11,238 nucleotides of DNA from CAYSIX01 sp964431205 (GTDB lineage: Bacteria; Planctomycetota; Phycisphaerae; Phycisphaerales; Phycisphaeraceae). The stretch covers positions 1-11,238 of the forward strand of contig CAYSIX010000135.1 in assembly GCA_964431205.1 (NCBI GenBank), read 5' to 3'. A program made the position numbers and the translations under genes. Below the pieces are notes generated by a model. It was not told the origin of the DNA. It saw only the letters and a list, made by a program, of their open reading frames with translations, and did no database searches. Below are positions 1 to 7,374 of the stretch, in pieces (position 1 is the first letter of the stretch; every line of letters starts with the position of its first letter).

Positions 1-1452
1 CAGGATCTTGCCCTGGAGGGGGAGGATGGCCTGGGTGCGGCTGTCGCGGCCGCCCTTGGCGCTGCCGCCGGCCGAGTCGCCCTCGACCAGGAAGATCTCG
101 GAGGAATCGACGTCCTTGCTGGTGCAGTCGTAGAGCTTGCCGGGCAGCCCACCGGAGTCGAGCGCGCCCTTGCGGCGGGTCAGCTCGCGCGCCTTGCGCG
201 CCGCCTCCCGCGCCTGCGCCGCGAGGATGCCCTTCATGCAGATGCGCTTGGCATCGGTGGGGTGCTCTTCGAGCCAGGCGCCGAGCTGCTGACCGACGGT
301 CGTGTTCACGAACGACTCGACCTCGGCGTTGCCGAGCTTGGTCTTGGTCTGGCCCTCGAACTGCGGGTCGGAGACCTTGACCGAGACGATGGCGGTCAGG
401 CCCTCGCGCAGGTCGTCGCCGGTCGGCGGGGTGTCGTTCTTGAGCAGGTTGTTCTGGCGCGAGTAGCTGTTGAGCGTGCGCGTCAGCGCGGTCTTGAAGC
501 CCGAGAGGTGCGTGCCGCCCTCGTGCGTGCTGATGTTGTTGGCGAACGAGAGCAGCGCCTCGTTGTACGAGTCGTTGTACTGGATCGCGACCTCGGCGAT
601 GAGCTTCTGCTGCTCGTCCTCGGTGCGGAAGTAGATCGGCTCGTGCAGGGTTTCCTTGCCCTCGTTCAGCGCCTTGACGAAGGCGCAGATGCCGTCGGGA
701 AAGTGGAACGTGCGGGATTTCTCGGTCCGCTCGTCCTCGATGGTGATGGTCAGGCCGGGGTTGAGGTACGCCAGCTCCTTGAGTCGAGCGGCGAGGGTGT
801 CGAAGCGGAACTCGGTGTCCGGGAAGACCTGCCCGTCGGGCTTGAAGGTGACCTTGGTGCCGGTCGCGGCACGTTCACCGATCACGTGCAGCTCTTCGGA
901 AACCTGACCGCGTTCGAAGCTCATGGCATGGAGCTTGCCGGCGCGGGAGACTTCGACTTCGAGGTACTCGCTCAGCGCGTTGACGACCGAAGCGCCGACG
1001 CCGTGGAGCCCGCCGGAGACCTTGTAGGAATCGTGGTCGAACTTGCCACCGGCGTGGAGGACGGTGAAGATGATCTCGACGGTGGGTCGGCCGTGGTGCA
1101 ACGGGTTCTTGCCGACGAACGGCCCGACGGGGATGCCGCGGCCGTCGTCGATGACGGTGACCGAGCCGTCGGCGTTGATCTGCACGCGGATCTGATTGCA
1201 ATGGCCGGCCATGTGCTCGTCGATGGCGTTGTCGACGACCTCGTACACGAGGTGGTGCAGGCCTCGGGTGGTCGTGTCGCCGATGTACATGCCCGGCCGC
1301 TTGCGCACGGCCTCGAGGCCCTCGAGGACCTTGATGTCCGCCTCGGAGTAGCTGCCGCGCGTCGGCGGCGGATCGTGCGGGGGATCGTGGGGCGCAGCGG
1401 ACGGTGCCCGGGGCGTGGTCACGCTCGTCTCGATCGTGGATCGGTTTTCCAT
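1..1452 (-). CDS. gyrB: DNA gyrase subunit B, N-terminal 484 residues (cut by window edge)
   Basis: This is the ATPase subunit of the type II topoisomerase that introduces negative supercoils with GyrA in the cytoplasm. Visible in order: the RKRPGMYIGDT motif (about 50-60), the GHKL ATP site with EVVDNAIDE (catalytic Glu71, Mg-binding Asn75), DDGRGIP (Asp102 contacts adenine), the glycine-rich lid HAGGKF and GGLHGVGASVVNALS, the transducer QTK loop (368-370), and the start of the Toprim domain with EGDSAGG (Glu457) and LPLQGKIL at the edge. The frame is open throughout. The start is uncertain. ATG at 1452 gives a 29-residue Pro/Thr-rich extension relative to E. coli GyrB and has AGGA 11 nt upstream; in-frame ATGs at 1461 and 1494 are alternatives. 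ParE shares most of these motifs, so the GyrB call rests on overall similarity. The gap of 189 bp to the upstream TPR gene and a promoter candidate suggest separate transcription. Confidence 0.95.
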   Translation of the reverse strand, partial: MENRSTIETSVTTPRAPSAAPHDPPHDPPPTRGSYSEADIKVLEGLEAVRKRPGMYIGDTTTRGLHHLVYEVVDNAIDEHMAGHCNQIRVQINADGSVTVIDDGRGIPVGPFVGKNPLHHGRPTVEIIFTVLHAGGKFDHDSYKVSGGLHGVGASVVNALSEYLEVEVSRAGKLHAMSFERGQVSEELHVIGERAATGTKVTFKPDGQVFPDTEFRFDTLAARLKELAYLNPGLTITIEDERTEKSRTFHFPDGICAFVKALNEGKETLHEPIYFRTEDEQQKLIAEVAIQYNDSYNEALLSFANNISTHEGGTHLSGFKTALTRTLNSYSRQNNLLKNDTPPTGDDLREGLTAIVSVKVSDPQFEGQTKTKLGNAEVESFVNTTVGQQLGAWLEEHPTDAKRICMKGILAAQAREAARKARELTRRKGALDSGGLPGKLYDCTSKDVDSSEIFLVEGDSAGGSAKGGRDSRTQAILPLQGKIL

Positions 1453-1537
1453 CGGGTGCATCGTCCTGAGCGACCGCGAGGCGGGGCCGGTCATCCATCA
1501 CCAACACGCCCCGTATCGCCTTCGCCCCAAAGTGAGG

Positions 1538-1566
1538 ATTTTAGCAGAATCGCGGGGTGTCGGCCA
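1538..1566 (-). promoter_or_regulatory. Candidate extended -10 promoter for gyrB
   Basis: Read on the minus strand, TGCTAAAAT (1546-1538) matches the extended -10 consensus TGnTATAAT with one mismatch. A poor -35 (TGGCCG, 1566-1561, three of six matches) lies 17 nt upstream, which an extended -10 can tolerate. It sits in a locally AT-richer pocket of an otherwise very GC-rich window. Transcription from about position 1531 would give a leader of about 79 nt before the ATG at 1452. It is a sequence match only; sigma-factor preferences in this lineage may differ. Confidence 0.4.
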
Positions 1567-1618
1567 GTCGGCGTCGGCCCGTGAAAGCTTCGGTAAATCC
1601 ATGGAATATCGGCGTTTG

Positions 1619-1640
1619 CGGGCTCGTTTCCGCTCGCCCG
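1619..1640 (-). terminator. Weak inverted repeat just after the TPR gene
   Basis: CGGGC and GCCCG are separated by 12 nt, directly after the TPR stop codon (1644-1642). The stem is only five pairs (six with a G-T pair) and no T-run follows, so it does not meet the usual criteria for an intrinsic terminator. It may be a 3'-end structure or chance in GC-rich DNA. Confidence 0.15.
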
Positions 1641-1641
1641 T

Positions 1642-4600
1642 TCAGCGCGATTCGCCTTGCATCGGCTCCCCCATCGCCCGCGGCCGCACGCCCCCCGCCT
1701 CGTCCCGGACCGGCTCGTCCCCTGCCCGCTCGTTCGCCGCTTCGGTCTCGCCCGGGACCTCGGCCACCGGTGCCGGTCGCTGCTGCCGCACCGCCTCGAT
1801 CTTCTGCTCCAGCCGGCGCTCCAGCCCCTCCAGCTCCGGGTCCCCCGACGTGTCCACCTCCCGCAGCCGCGACCTGGCCGTGCTCCACGCCCGCACCGCC
1901 TCGGCCTGTCGGCCCAGCCGGTACAACGCGTCGCCCAGGTGATCCGCCACCACCGCACGCGTCCCAGCGTTGTCCGCCCCGCGCGACGCCTTCCGCTCTG
2001 CCTCGTCCGTCGCACGACGCAGCCACTTCTCCGCGTCCGCGAACTCCCCCAGCTTGTACAGCACCCAACCCATTGAATCCAGGTACGCCTCGTTGTCCGG
2101 GTCCGCGTCGACCGCCTTCTGGATCATCCGTTTGGCCTCTTCCAGCCGGCGGTGCTGCACCGTCCACGAGTACCCCAGGTCGTTGTTCGTCGCCGGGTGG
2201 TCCGGGAAACGCTCGATCACGCGGACCATGAGGCGCTCGGCCCGATCCTGATCGCCAAGCTGTGACACGATCGCCGCGTGCAGGTAGCGCAGGTCGGCCT
2301 CGTGCTCGGGGAAGCGCTCGGTCGCGCGGTCGATGTGCGGCTCGATCTCGTCGCGACGATCGGAACGGACCAGCGCGGTCGCCAGCATCCGCACCACCGG
2401 CAGTGGGTTGTCCACGTCGTCGGACCGCAACGCCTCGTCGAGCATCTCGATCGCGCGGTCGGCGCGGTCGGTGTTGATGTACAGCCCCGCCAGGGCCAGC
2501 CGCTTCTGGAGGCTGTCCGGCTGCAGCTCGAGCAGGCGCTCCTGAACCTGACGCATCCGCGGGAGATTCTGGGTTTGGCGGTAAAACTCCATGGCGAGCA
2601 TGAGCAGCGTGCGGTTGTCACCGTCTCGCTCCAGTCGTTGATCGAGCAGCGCGGTGGCCTCGTCACGACGGTTGCCTCGCACGTAGGCCTCGAGCAGCCC
2701 CTTGAGGGCGACCATGTCATTCGGGTTTTCGTCGAGCAGGCCGCCCAGCAGCGCGATGGCCTCGTCGTACTGGCGACGGGCCACGTGCACCTCGGCGCGC
2801 TTGATCCGCGCCAGCCGGCTGTTGGGGATCTCGCCCAGCATCCGCCGCATCAGGCGCTGGTACTGCGCCTGGGCGTCGCTGACGCGGGCCCGACCGTCCG
2901 GCGGGTCGTAGAGCTGGAACAACGCCTCGTACAGCCGCTCGTTCTTCGGGTCGCGGTTCACCGCATCCAGCAGCGTCTGTTCGGCGGCTTCGACGTCGTT
3001 GGTCCGCAGATGGAGCTGCGCCTTTTGCAGGTACAGCGGCGTGTCGGCCTCCTCGCTGACGATCAGGCGATCGATCAGCGCCAGCGCCTCGGCCTCCTTG
3101 CCGCTCTGGGTCAGCACGATCACCCGCAGCGACGCCACCCGCGGGTCGCCCTCGTTCGCCACCGGCTCCAGCACCCTCGCCGCGCGGTCCAGCCGACGCG
3201 TCGCGATCATCAGCTTCGACAGCTCGATCCGCGGCAACGCCAGCTCCGGCGCCTCACGCATCGCCGCTTCGAACAGCCGCTCGGCCTCCTCCGACTCGCC
3301 CCGACCGGCCCACACCATCCCCTCAAGCACGCGCATCAGCGCGTCGTCCCGTTCGGCCGGCTCCAGCTCCTCGAAGCCCGCGCTCAACGCCGCCAAGTCG
3401 CCCGCCGCACGCATCAGCCGCACCGCGGCCCCCTCGGCCTCTCGCGGCGACGCCTCCATCGCCCGCGCCGTCACCCGGATCGCACGCGTCAACCGCTGGG
3501 TCGAAACGCTCGACGCCCCGTTCGGCAGCAGCCAGCGCCGCAGCAGCACCTCGACCACCTCCACGTCCCCGGGCCTGTGGCTCAGGTGCTCGAGCAGCCA
3601 GGCCTCGGCCTGCGACGACGGCAGAACCTCCGAGATCGCCAGCGCCATCGACGCCGGCCTCTGCTCCCGCTCGTACACGCCGCGCAACGCCTCGGCCAGC
3701 CGATCCGTCGCCACCGCCTGCTCCGCCAGATAACGCACCAGCGCCAGCGTCTCGTCGTCCGCCCGGGCGTCGGTCAGCCGCGCCAGCACGGGCGCCTGGG
3801 CCGCCTCGTCGTCGCCGCGGCGCAGGTGCGTGTACACCAGCCGCTTGATCAGGCCCAGCTCATCGGACACGCCCGCCTCACGCGCCGATTCGTACGCGGC
3901 CAGCGCCTCGTCCGGCCGGTTCATCTGGTGGTACAGGTCGCCCAGCGCCTGCCACGTCTCGCCACGCTGGCGGTAGATGAACAGGAACTCGCGGGCGAAC
4001 GGCGTGTCGCGACGGATCGCCTCGGCATCCTCGAGATAGGCGCGCAACTGCTCGATGGCCGCGCCGACGTAACCCGACTGCGACAGCGGCTCCGACAGGT
4101 AGAACCGCGCCAGCCGCGCGATGGTCGGGTCGTCAAGCTGCCGACGTTCGGCCAACGTCGCCACGCGATGAAACAGCGCGATCCCCTGGGGCCATTCTTT
4201 CTGATCAAGCGCGTAGCGCCCGAGCAGAAAGAGGCTCTCGAGGTTGGACGGCTCAAGCCGGACGGCCTGACGAAGGTACTCGGCACCGCGGACCTTGTTG
4301 GCGCTGGTGGTGTAGATCCGCCCGAGCAGGTGCAGGACCGCCGGGGTGTCCGGCGCGAGGCGGAGGGCCTCTTCGAGCTGGCGGACGGCCTCGGCGCGGT
4401 CGCCGCGGCGCCAGGCGCGGCGGCCGTGGAAGTACGCGCGCTGGGCGGCGAGGTCGGGTTCGGCTTCGCCTTTGGCGTTCGCCGGAACAGTCTGCGATTC
4501 GTCGGCGGGCGGCGGTGCGTCGGCGAGGTAGGCCGGCGGCTCGATCTCGGTCAGCACGCGGTCGAGCGGCGTGCGGGCGCGTGCGAGGGCGTCGCCGGTG

Positions 4601-4779
4601 AGCGGCCGGAGCCGAGCCGGATCGATCCCCGGCGGGATCGCGACGTCGTCACGCGGGGTGAGGGGCTTGCGGTCGGTGGGTTTGGGCGAGGCGGTCCTGT
4701 CCGGCGCGACCTGACACCCCGCCGCGGCGACCAGCGTCGCCAGCACGAGCACTCGCAGGAAGGCGTGGGGTTTGATCAT
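1642..4779 (-). CDS. Large TPR-repeat lipoprotein (1045 aa)
   Basis: The N-terminus (MIKPHAFLRVLVLATL, then VAAAGC) is a lipoprotein signal with candidate lipidated Cys22, followed by a Pro-rich linker to about residue 105. This predicts an envelope-anchored protein; the exact membrane is not determined. From about 110 onward, TPR helices recur, for example A-x-x-Q-L-E-E-A-L-R-L-A-P-D at 131-144 and L-R-Q-A-V-R-L-E-P at 169-177, with less regular ones through the middle. Near the C-terminus, NNDLGYSW and YLDSMGWVLYKLGEF followed by HLGDALYRLGR resemble the terminal repeats of bacterial TPR lipoproteins such as the Pseudomonas PA4667 type. The last roughly 45 residues (about 1000-1045) are Glu/Pro-rich and probably disordered. 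It begins 58 bp after hisG and is probably in the same transcript. The upstream Shine-Dalgarno sequence is poor. TPRs imply protein binding, but the partner and pathway cannot be read from the sequence. Confidence 0.88.
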   Translation of the reverse strand: MIKPHAFLRVLVLATLVAAAGCQVAPDRTASPKPTDRKPLTPRDDVAIPPGIDPARLRPLTGDALARARTPLDRVLTEIEPPAYLADAPPPADESQTVPANAKGEAEPDLAAQRAYFHGRRAWRRGDRAEAVRQLEEALRLAPDTPAVLHLLGRIYTTSANKVRGAEYLRQAVRLEPSNLESLFLLGRYALDQKEWPQGIALFHRVATLAERRQLDDPTIARLARFYLSEPLSQSGYVGAAIEQLRAYLEDAEAIRRDTPFAREFLFIYRQRGETWQALGDLYHQMNRPDEALAAYESAREAGVSDELGLIKRLVYTHLRRGDDEAAQAPVLARLTDARADDETLALVRYLAEQAVATDRLAEALRGVYEREQRPASMALAISEVLPSSQAEAWLLEHLSHRPGDVEVVEVLLRRWLLPNGASSVSTQRLTRAIRVTARAMEASPREAEGAAVRLMRAAGDLAALSAGFEELEPAERDDALMRVLEGMVWAGRGESEEAERLFEAAMREAPELALPRIELSKLMIATRRLDRAARVLEPVANEGDPRVASLRVIVLTQSGKEAEALALIDRLIVSEEADTPLYLQKAQLHLRTNDVEAAEQTLLDAVNRDPKNERLYEALFQLYDPPDGRARVSDAQAQYQRLMRRMLGEIPNSRLARIKRAEVHVARRQYDEAIALLGGLLDENPNDMVALKGLLEAYVRGNRRDEATALLDQRLERDGDNRTLLMLAMEFYRQTQNLPRMRQVQERLLELQPDSLQKRLALAGLYINTDRADRAIEMLDEALRSDDVDNPLPVVRMLATALVRSDRRDEIEPHIDRATERFPEHEADLRYLHAAIVSQLGDQDRAERLMVRVIERFPDHPATNNDLGYSWTVQHRRLEEAKRMIQKAVDADPDNEAYLDSMGWVLYKLGEFADAEKWLRRATDEAERKASRGADNAGTRAVVADHLGDALYRLGRQAEAVRAWSTARSRLREVDTSGDPELEGLERRLEQKIEAVRQQRPAPVAEVPGETEAANERAGDEPVRDEAGGVRPRAMGEPMQGESR

Positions 4780-4837
4780 CGGCCGGGCTCAAAGGTTCGG
4801 GCGGGGCACGGCGGTCGTTGCCGGCCACGCCGCTGGA

Positions 4838-5725
4838 TCAAGGGATCACCTTGTTCAACGGGTAGCTGAAGATGTCGGTCGCGCCGGCGCGGCGGATCCG
4901 CGGGAGCATGTCCCGCTCCACCCGCTCATCGATCACCACCTCCAGGGCGACCCACTGATCGTCCGCCAGGGGGTTGATCGTCGGCGAGCGCTCGGCGGGC
5001 AGTATCTCCAGCACCTGTGACAGCCGCTCCCGGGGCACGTTCATCTTCAGGCCCACCTTGGACTTGGCCGCCAGCGCGCCCCGCAGCAGCAGCGCCAAGT
5101 CCTCCATTTTATTCCGCTTGACCTCGTCGTTCCACGCCTGACGGTTGGCGATCAGACGGGTCGTCGAGGTCAGCAGCGTGTCGATGACGCGGAGCTTGTT
5201 GGCCCGCAGGCTCGAGCCGGTCTCGGTGATGTCCACTATGGCGTCGACCAGTCGTGCCTTGACCTCGGTGGCGCCCCAACTGAACTCGACCTTGCGGACC
5301 GCGACGCCGCGGTCGGCGAAGTACCGCCGGGTGGTGTTGACCAGCTCGGTGGCGATGATGCCGCCGGCCAGGTCCTGCGGCTTGTGGTAGGGCGACTCGT
5401 CGGGCACCGCCAGCACCCAGCGCGCGGGATTCGCCGTCGCTCGCGAGTAGTTCAGCTCGCACAGCTCGTGCACGTCCGACTCGTTTTCGGCGATCCAGTC
5501 GGCGCCGGTGATGCCCAGGTCGATCACGCCGTCCTCGACGTAGCGGCTCATCTCCTGGGCCCGAAACATCACGGCCGAGAGCTGCGGGTCGTCGATCCGC
5601 GGCATGTAGGAGCGGCTGGAGACCTCGAGGTGGTAGCCGGCACGGTGGAAAAGGTCCAGCGTGGCGTCCTGGAGGCTGCCCTTGGGGATCCCGATGCGGA
5701 GCTGGCTGGCGTCGTCGGCGGTCAT
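4838..5725 (-). CDS. hisG: ATP phosphoribosyltransferase, long form
   Basis: This enzyme catalyses the first step of histidine synthesis: PRPP plus ATP gives phosphoribosyl-ATP and pyrophosphate. The 295 residues open with LRIGIPKGSLQDAT (9-22), typical of HisG. MFRAQEMSRYVEDGVIDLGI and TGADWIAE (53-80) follow, then the PRPP-binding signature DAIVDITETGSSLRANKLR (161-179). The last 70 or so residues (NVPRERL, LPAERSPTINPLADDQW, GATDIFSYPLNKVIP) are the ACT-like regulatory domain of long-form HisG. Long-form enzymes are usually feedback-inhibited by histidine and do not need HisZ; here that is inferred from the family. The ATG at 5725 lies 7 nt after the upstream stop. A longer in-frame reading to 5821 would overlap the preceding gene and adds no HisG-like sequence. 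No other histidine gene is visible, so the gene is detached from a his operon within this window. Confidence 0.96.
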   Translation of the reverse strand: MTADDASQLRIGIPKGSLQDATLDLFHRAGYHLEVSSRSYMPRIDDPQLSAVMFRAQEMSRYVEDGVIDLGITGADWIAENESDVHELCELNYSRATANPARWVLAVPDESPYHKPQDLAGGIIATELVNTTRRYFADRGVAVRKVEFSWGATEVKARLVDAIVDITETGSSLRANKLRVIDTLLTSTTRLIANRQAWNDEVKRNKMEDLALLLRGALAAKSKVGLKMNVPRERLSQVLEILPAERSPTINPLADDQWVALEVVIDERVERDMLPRIRRAGATDIFSYPLNKVIP

Positions 5726-5732
5726 GGGTCGT

Positions 5733-6449
5733 TCACTTCTTCTTGGCGATCCGCTTGGTGGTCGTGCGGCGTTTGGTGGTCTCACGAGCGCCGCTTGGTC
5801 GCGGCGTGCCGTCGGACGCACCGGCGGCCGTGCGCAACGCGGGTCGCTTGCGGCTGTCCGCCCAGGCCTGCAACAGCAGGTGCGATTCCAACGCGTCCTC
5901 GGCCTTGATGTGCCGGGCGAGGAAGCCTTCGACCTCGGCCGGCTCGGCCTGCGGGTCGATCACGCCCTCGTTGGCCAGCAACGCCGCGAGCTTGGAGTCC
6001 ACCGGCATCGCGTGCCCGCCGAACGCGATCAGCGTCACCTGAGCGGCGACGAACGGCGTCATCCCCGGCAGGGTGTCCAGGTAGGCCCGCTGCTCCTTCT
6101 TGCTCGCCCGCAGGATCGAACGCATCTCGAAGTGGTGCTCGCGGCGGTAGATCTCGTTCATCGCCTCGCGCAGCCGCGCCAGCCGCTCCTCGGCGCGCGG
6201 GTAGTTCGGGCCCAGACGGCTGACCAGCTCGCTGGTGAAGCTGACGCGCAGCTCGTTGAGGTCGACCAGCCCGTCCATGAGTCGCGGGTAGGCCTGCTCG
6301 GCGTCTTTCTGGGTCGCTTCCCACTGCAGGAAGCTGAGCACGAGCTGGACGGTCGGCTCGGGTGGCGTGGGCGGCTCGGGTGAGAAGCGCTTCTTGAGCC
6401 GTCGCAGCAGGGCCGTCAGTTTCTTGGGGTCGTTCAGTTCGGATTTCAC
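5733..6449 (-). CDS. Endonuclease III-fold (HhH-GPD-like) protein, catalytic lysine absent
   Basis: This is a 238-residue protein with no cysteine. Residues about 34-165 look like the endonuclease III fold: LSFLQWEATQKDAEQAY early on, then LPGMTPFVA (127-135) in the place of the hairpin LPGVGxKTA, then AFGGHAMPVDSKL. Aligned on LPG, the catalytic Lys120 of E. coli Nth corresponds to Phe133 and the second hairpin glycine to Thr131, while the catalytic Asp138 aligns exactly with Asp151. The [4Fe-4S] cluster cysteines are missing. The C-terminal tail (about 198-238) is rich in Lys, Arg and Thr and ends in RIAKKK, suggesting nucleic-acid binding. The start is GTG at 6449 with GGA about 13 nt upstream; I see no nearer alternative. 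It lies 102 bp after rbfA and 7 bp before hisG. A role as a bifunctional glycosylase/lyase is unlikely; DNA or RNA binding, or monofunctional glycosylase activity, remains possible. The fold assignment is by motif only. Confidence 0.75.
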   Translation of the reverse strand: MKSELNDPKKLTALLRRLKKRFSPEPPTPPEPTVQLVLSFLQWEATQKDAEQAYPRLMDGLVDLNELRVSFTSELVSRLGPNYPRAEERLARLREAMNEIYRREHHFEMRSILRASKKEQRAYLDTLPGMTPFVAAQVTLIAFGGHAMPVDSKLAALLANEGVIDPQAEPAEVEGFLARHIKAEDALESHLLLQAWADSRKRPALRTAAGASDGTPRPSGARETTKRRTTTKRIAKKK

Positions 6450-6551
6450 GGGATCGACGCTTCCTGTTTGAGGGCTCCGGGTGTGGGCCGCGCCGGCGCC
6501 GGTCCGAGGCCGGCTCGACCGACCCGCGCGGGGCGGGATAGCTTAGCGAGC

Positions 6552-6962
6552 CTACGGCGTGGCGGGGCTTGGCGGATCAGTCGGTGGCGGGTTGCCGTCG
6601 GGCGTTGGCGTCTGGCCCGAACGTTCGACGCCGCGGCGGATCGCGTCATACACCTCGGCCTGCCGCTTGAGCGAGTCGTCGGCGATGAAGCGCAGTTCCG
6701 GGGTGGCGCGCAGCTCCACGTGCCGGTGCACCAACGCCTGGATCCGCCTCGCCGCGTGACGGAGGCCCCCGAGCGTGCGTGCCTGCTTCTCTGCCGGCAG
6801 GACCGAGACCGAGACCTTGGCGTGCTTGAGGTCGGCGCTGACCTCGACGCCCGTCACGCTGATCAGTCCCTCGATGCGCGGGTCGGACAGGTCGCGTTGC
6901 AGCACCTGGGCGATGGCACGCTGCAGGGCCGATTCGATCTGTCGCACGCGGGTGCTCGGCAT
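6552..6962 (-). CDS. rbfA: 30S ribosome-binding factor A
   Basis: RbfA binds immature 30S subunits and helps 16S rRNA 5'-end processing and maturation; it is needed for cold adaptation in E. coli. The 136-residue product has the family signatures: RVRQIESALQRAIAQVLQRD at the N-terminus, then DPRIEGLISVTGVEVSADLK (28-46), HAKVSVSV (47-54), and LRATPELRFIADDS (84-97) closing the single KH-type domain. The tail from about 117 is Pro/Thr-rich (PDGNPPPTDPPSPATP) and probably disordered. ATG 6962 precedes the conserved N-terminal helix directly; the Shine-Dalgarno signal is poor. It follows ylxP by 71 bp, its classical neighbour, and ends with TAG. Confidence 0.95.
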   Translation of the reverse strand: MPSTRVRQIESALQRAIAQVLQRDLSDPRIEGLISVTGVEVSADLKHAKVSVSVLPAEKQARTLGGLRHAARRIQALVHRHVELRATPELRFIADDSLKRQAEVYDAIRRGVERSGQTPTPDGNPPPTDPPSPATP

Positions 6963-7033
6963 GGTCTGGGGTCTACCAAATCAGCTTGGGGCAGGACCGT
7001 CGGCGTCCAAGGGCGATCCCTGCGACGGTGCGT

Positions 7034-7324
7034 TCAGTGCCCCTGAAGGATTTCGAGTTTGTGGTCGCTGAGATAGAAACCGCGTCCCTGGCGCAGCTCG
7101 TTGACCAACGCGTCGAGCGTGCTCTGGCAGTGCGGCACGCTGTTGCTGGCCATGGTGATCCCCAGTTGGGCCATGCGATGGTCGTCGAGGGCATCGACCT
7201 CGGCGATCGAGACCTGGTGCGCGTTATGGACGCGCTGCTTGAGGCTCTGGACGACGCGTCGCTTGTCCTTGAGCGTCTGCGAGCCATCGATCACGATCTG
7301 AACCTGCAATACCCCAACGATCAT
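7034..7324 (-). CDS. ylxP: DUF503 / YlxP family protein
   Basis: This is a 96-residue protein of the DUF503 (YlxP) family, found in many bacteria between infB and rbfA, exactly as here. Family hallmarks are the opening MIVGVLQVQIVIDGSQTLKD, the KDKRRVVQSLKQRV segment (19-32), and SIAEVDALDDHRMAQLGIT in the middle. It is predicted to be a small alpha/beta cytosolic protein. The family has no firmly established biochemical function that I can assign; its position suggests a link to ribosome assembly or initiation. It starts 50 bp after infB at ATG 7324, with a short AGG close to the start. Confidence 0.93.
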   Translation of the reverse strand: MIVGVLQVQIVIDGSQTLKDKRRVVQSLKQRVHNAHQVSIAEVDALDDHRMAQLGITMASNSVPHCQSTLDALVNELRQGRGFYLSDHKLEILQGH

Positions 7325-7374
7325 GAGCCTGTTTCATTCACGGCGGCCGTCAGGGCCGGCCCGGTCCGCGACGC

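Noticed and set aside
1453..1494. Longer gyrB starting at ATG 1494 or 1461
   Set aside because: Both are in frame and possible, but 1494 lacks a good Shine-Dalgarno sequence and 1461 has its AGGA too close; 1452 is only modestly better, so the choice stays open.
262..1584. A 440-codon + strand open frame antisense to gyrB
   Set aside because: The minus strand encodes all the expected GyrB motifs without interruption here; the + strand product matches no family I recognise.
2278..4869. An 863-codon open frame on the + strand, antisense to the TPR gene
   Set aside because: It mirrors a real coding frame in GC-rich DNA, its protein is Arg/Gln/Leu/His-rich low complexity with no recognisable domain, and the minus-strand TPR protein is clear.
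5726..5821. N-terminal extension of hisG
   Set aside because: It would overlap the HhH gene's 3' end, is Arg/Pro-rich, and HisG homology begins just after the ATG at 5725.
6450..6551. GC-rich inverted repeats between rbfA and the HhH gene (for example GCCGG/CCGGC at 6498-6514, and the palindrome at 6523-6532)
   Set aside because: Stems are only about five pairs, no T-run follows, and such repeats are expected by chance at this GC content. No small gene is convincing.
7325..7374. GGCC-rich inverted repeat between infB and ylxP
   Set aside because: The stem is short with no T-run, and the genes are commonly co-transcribed.
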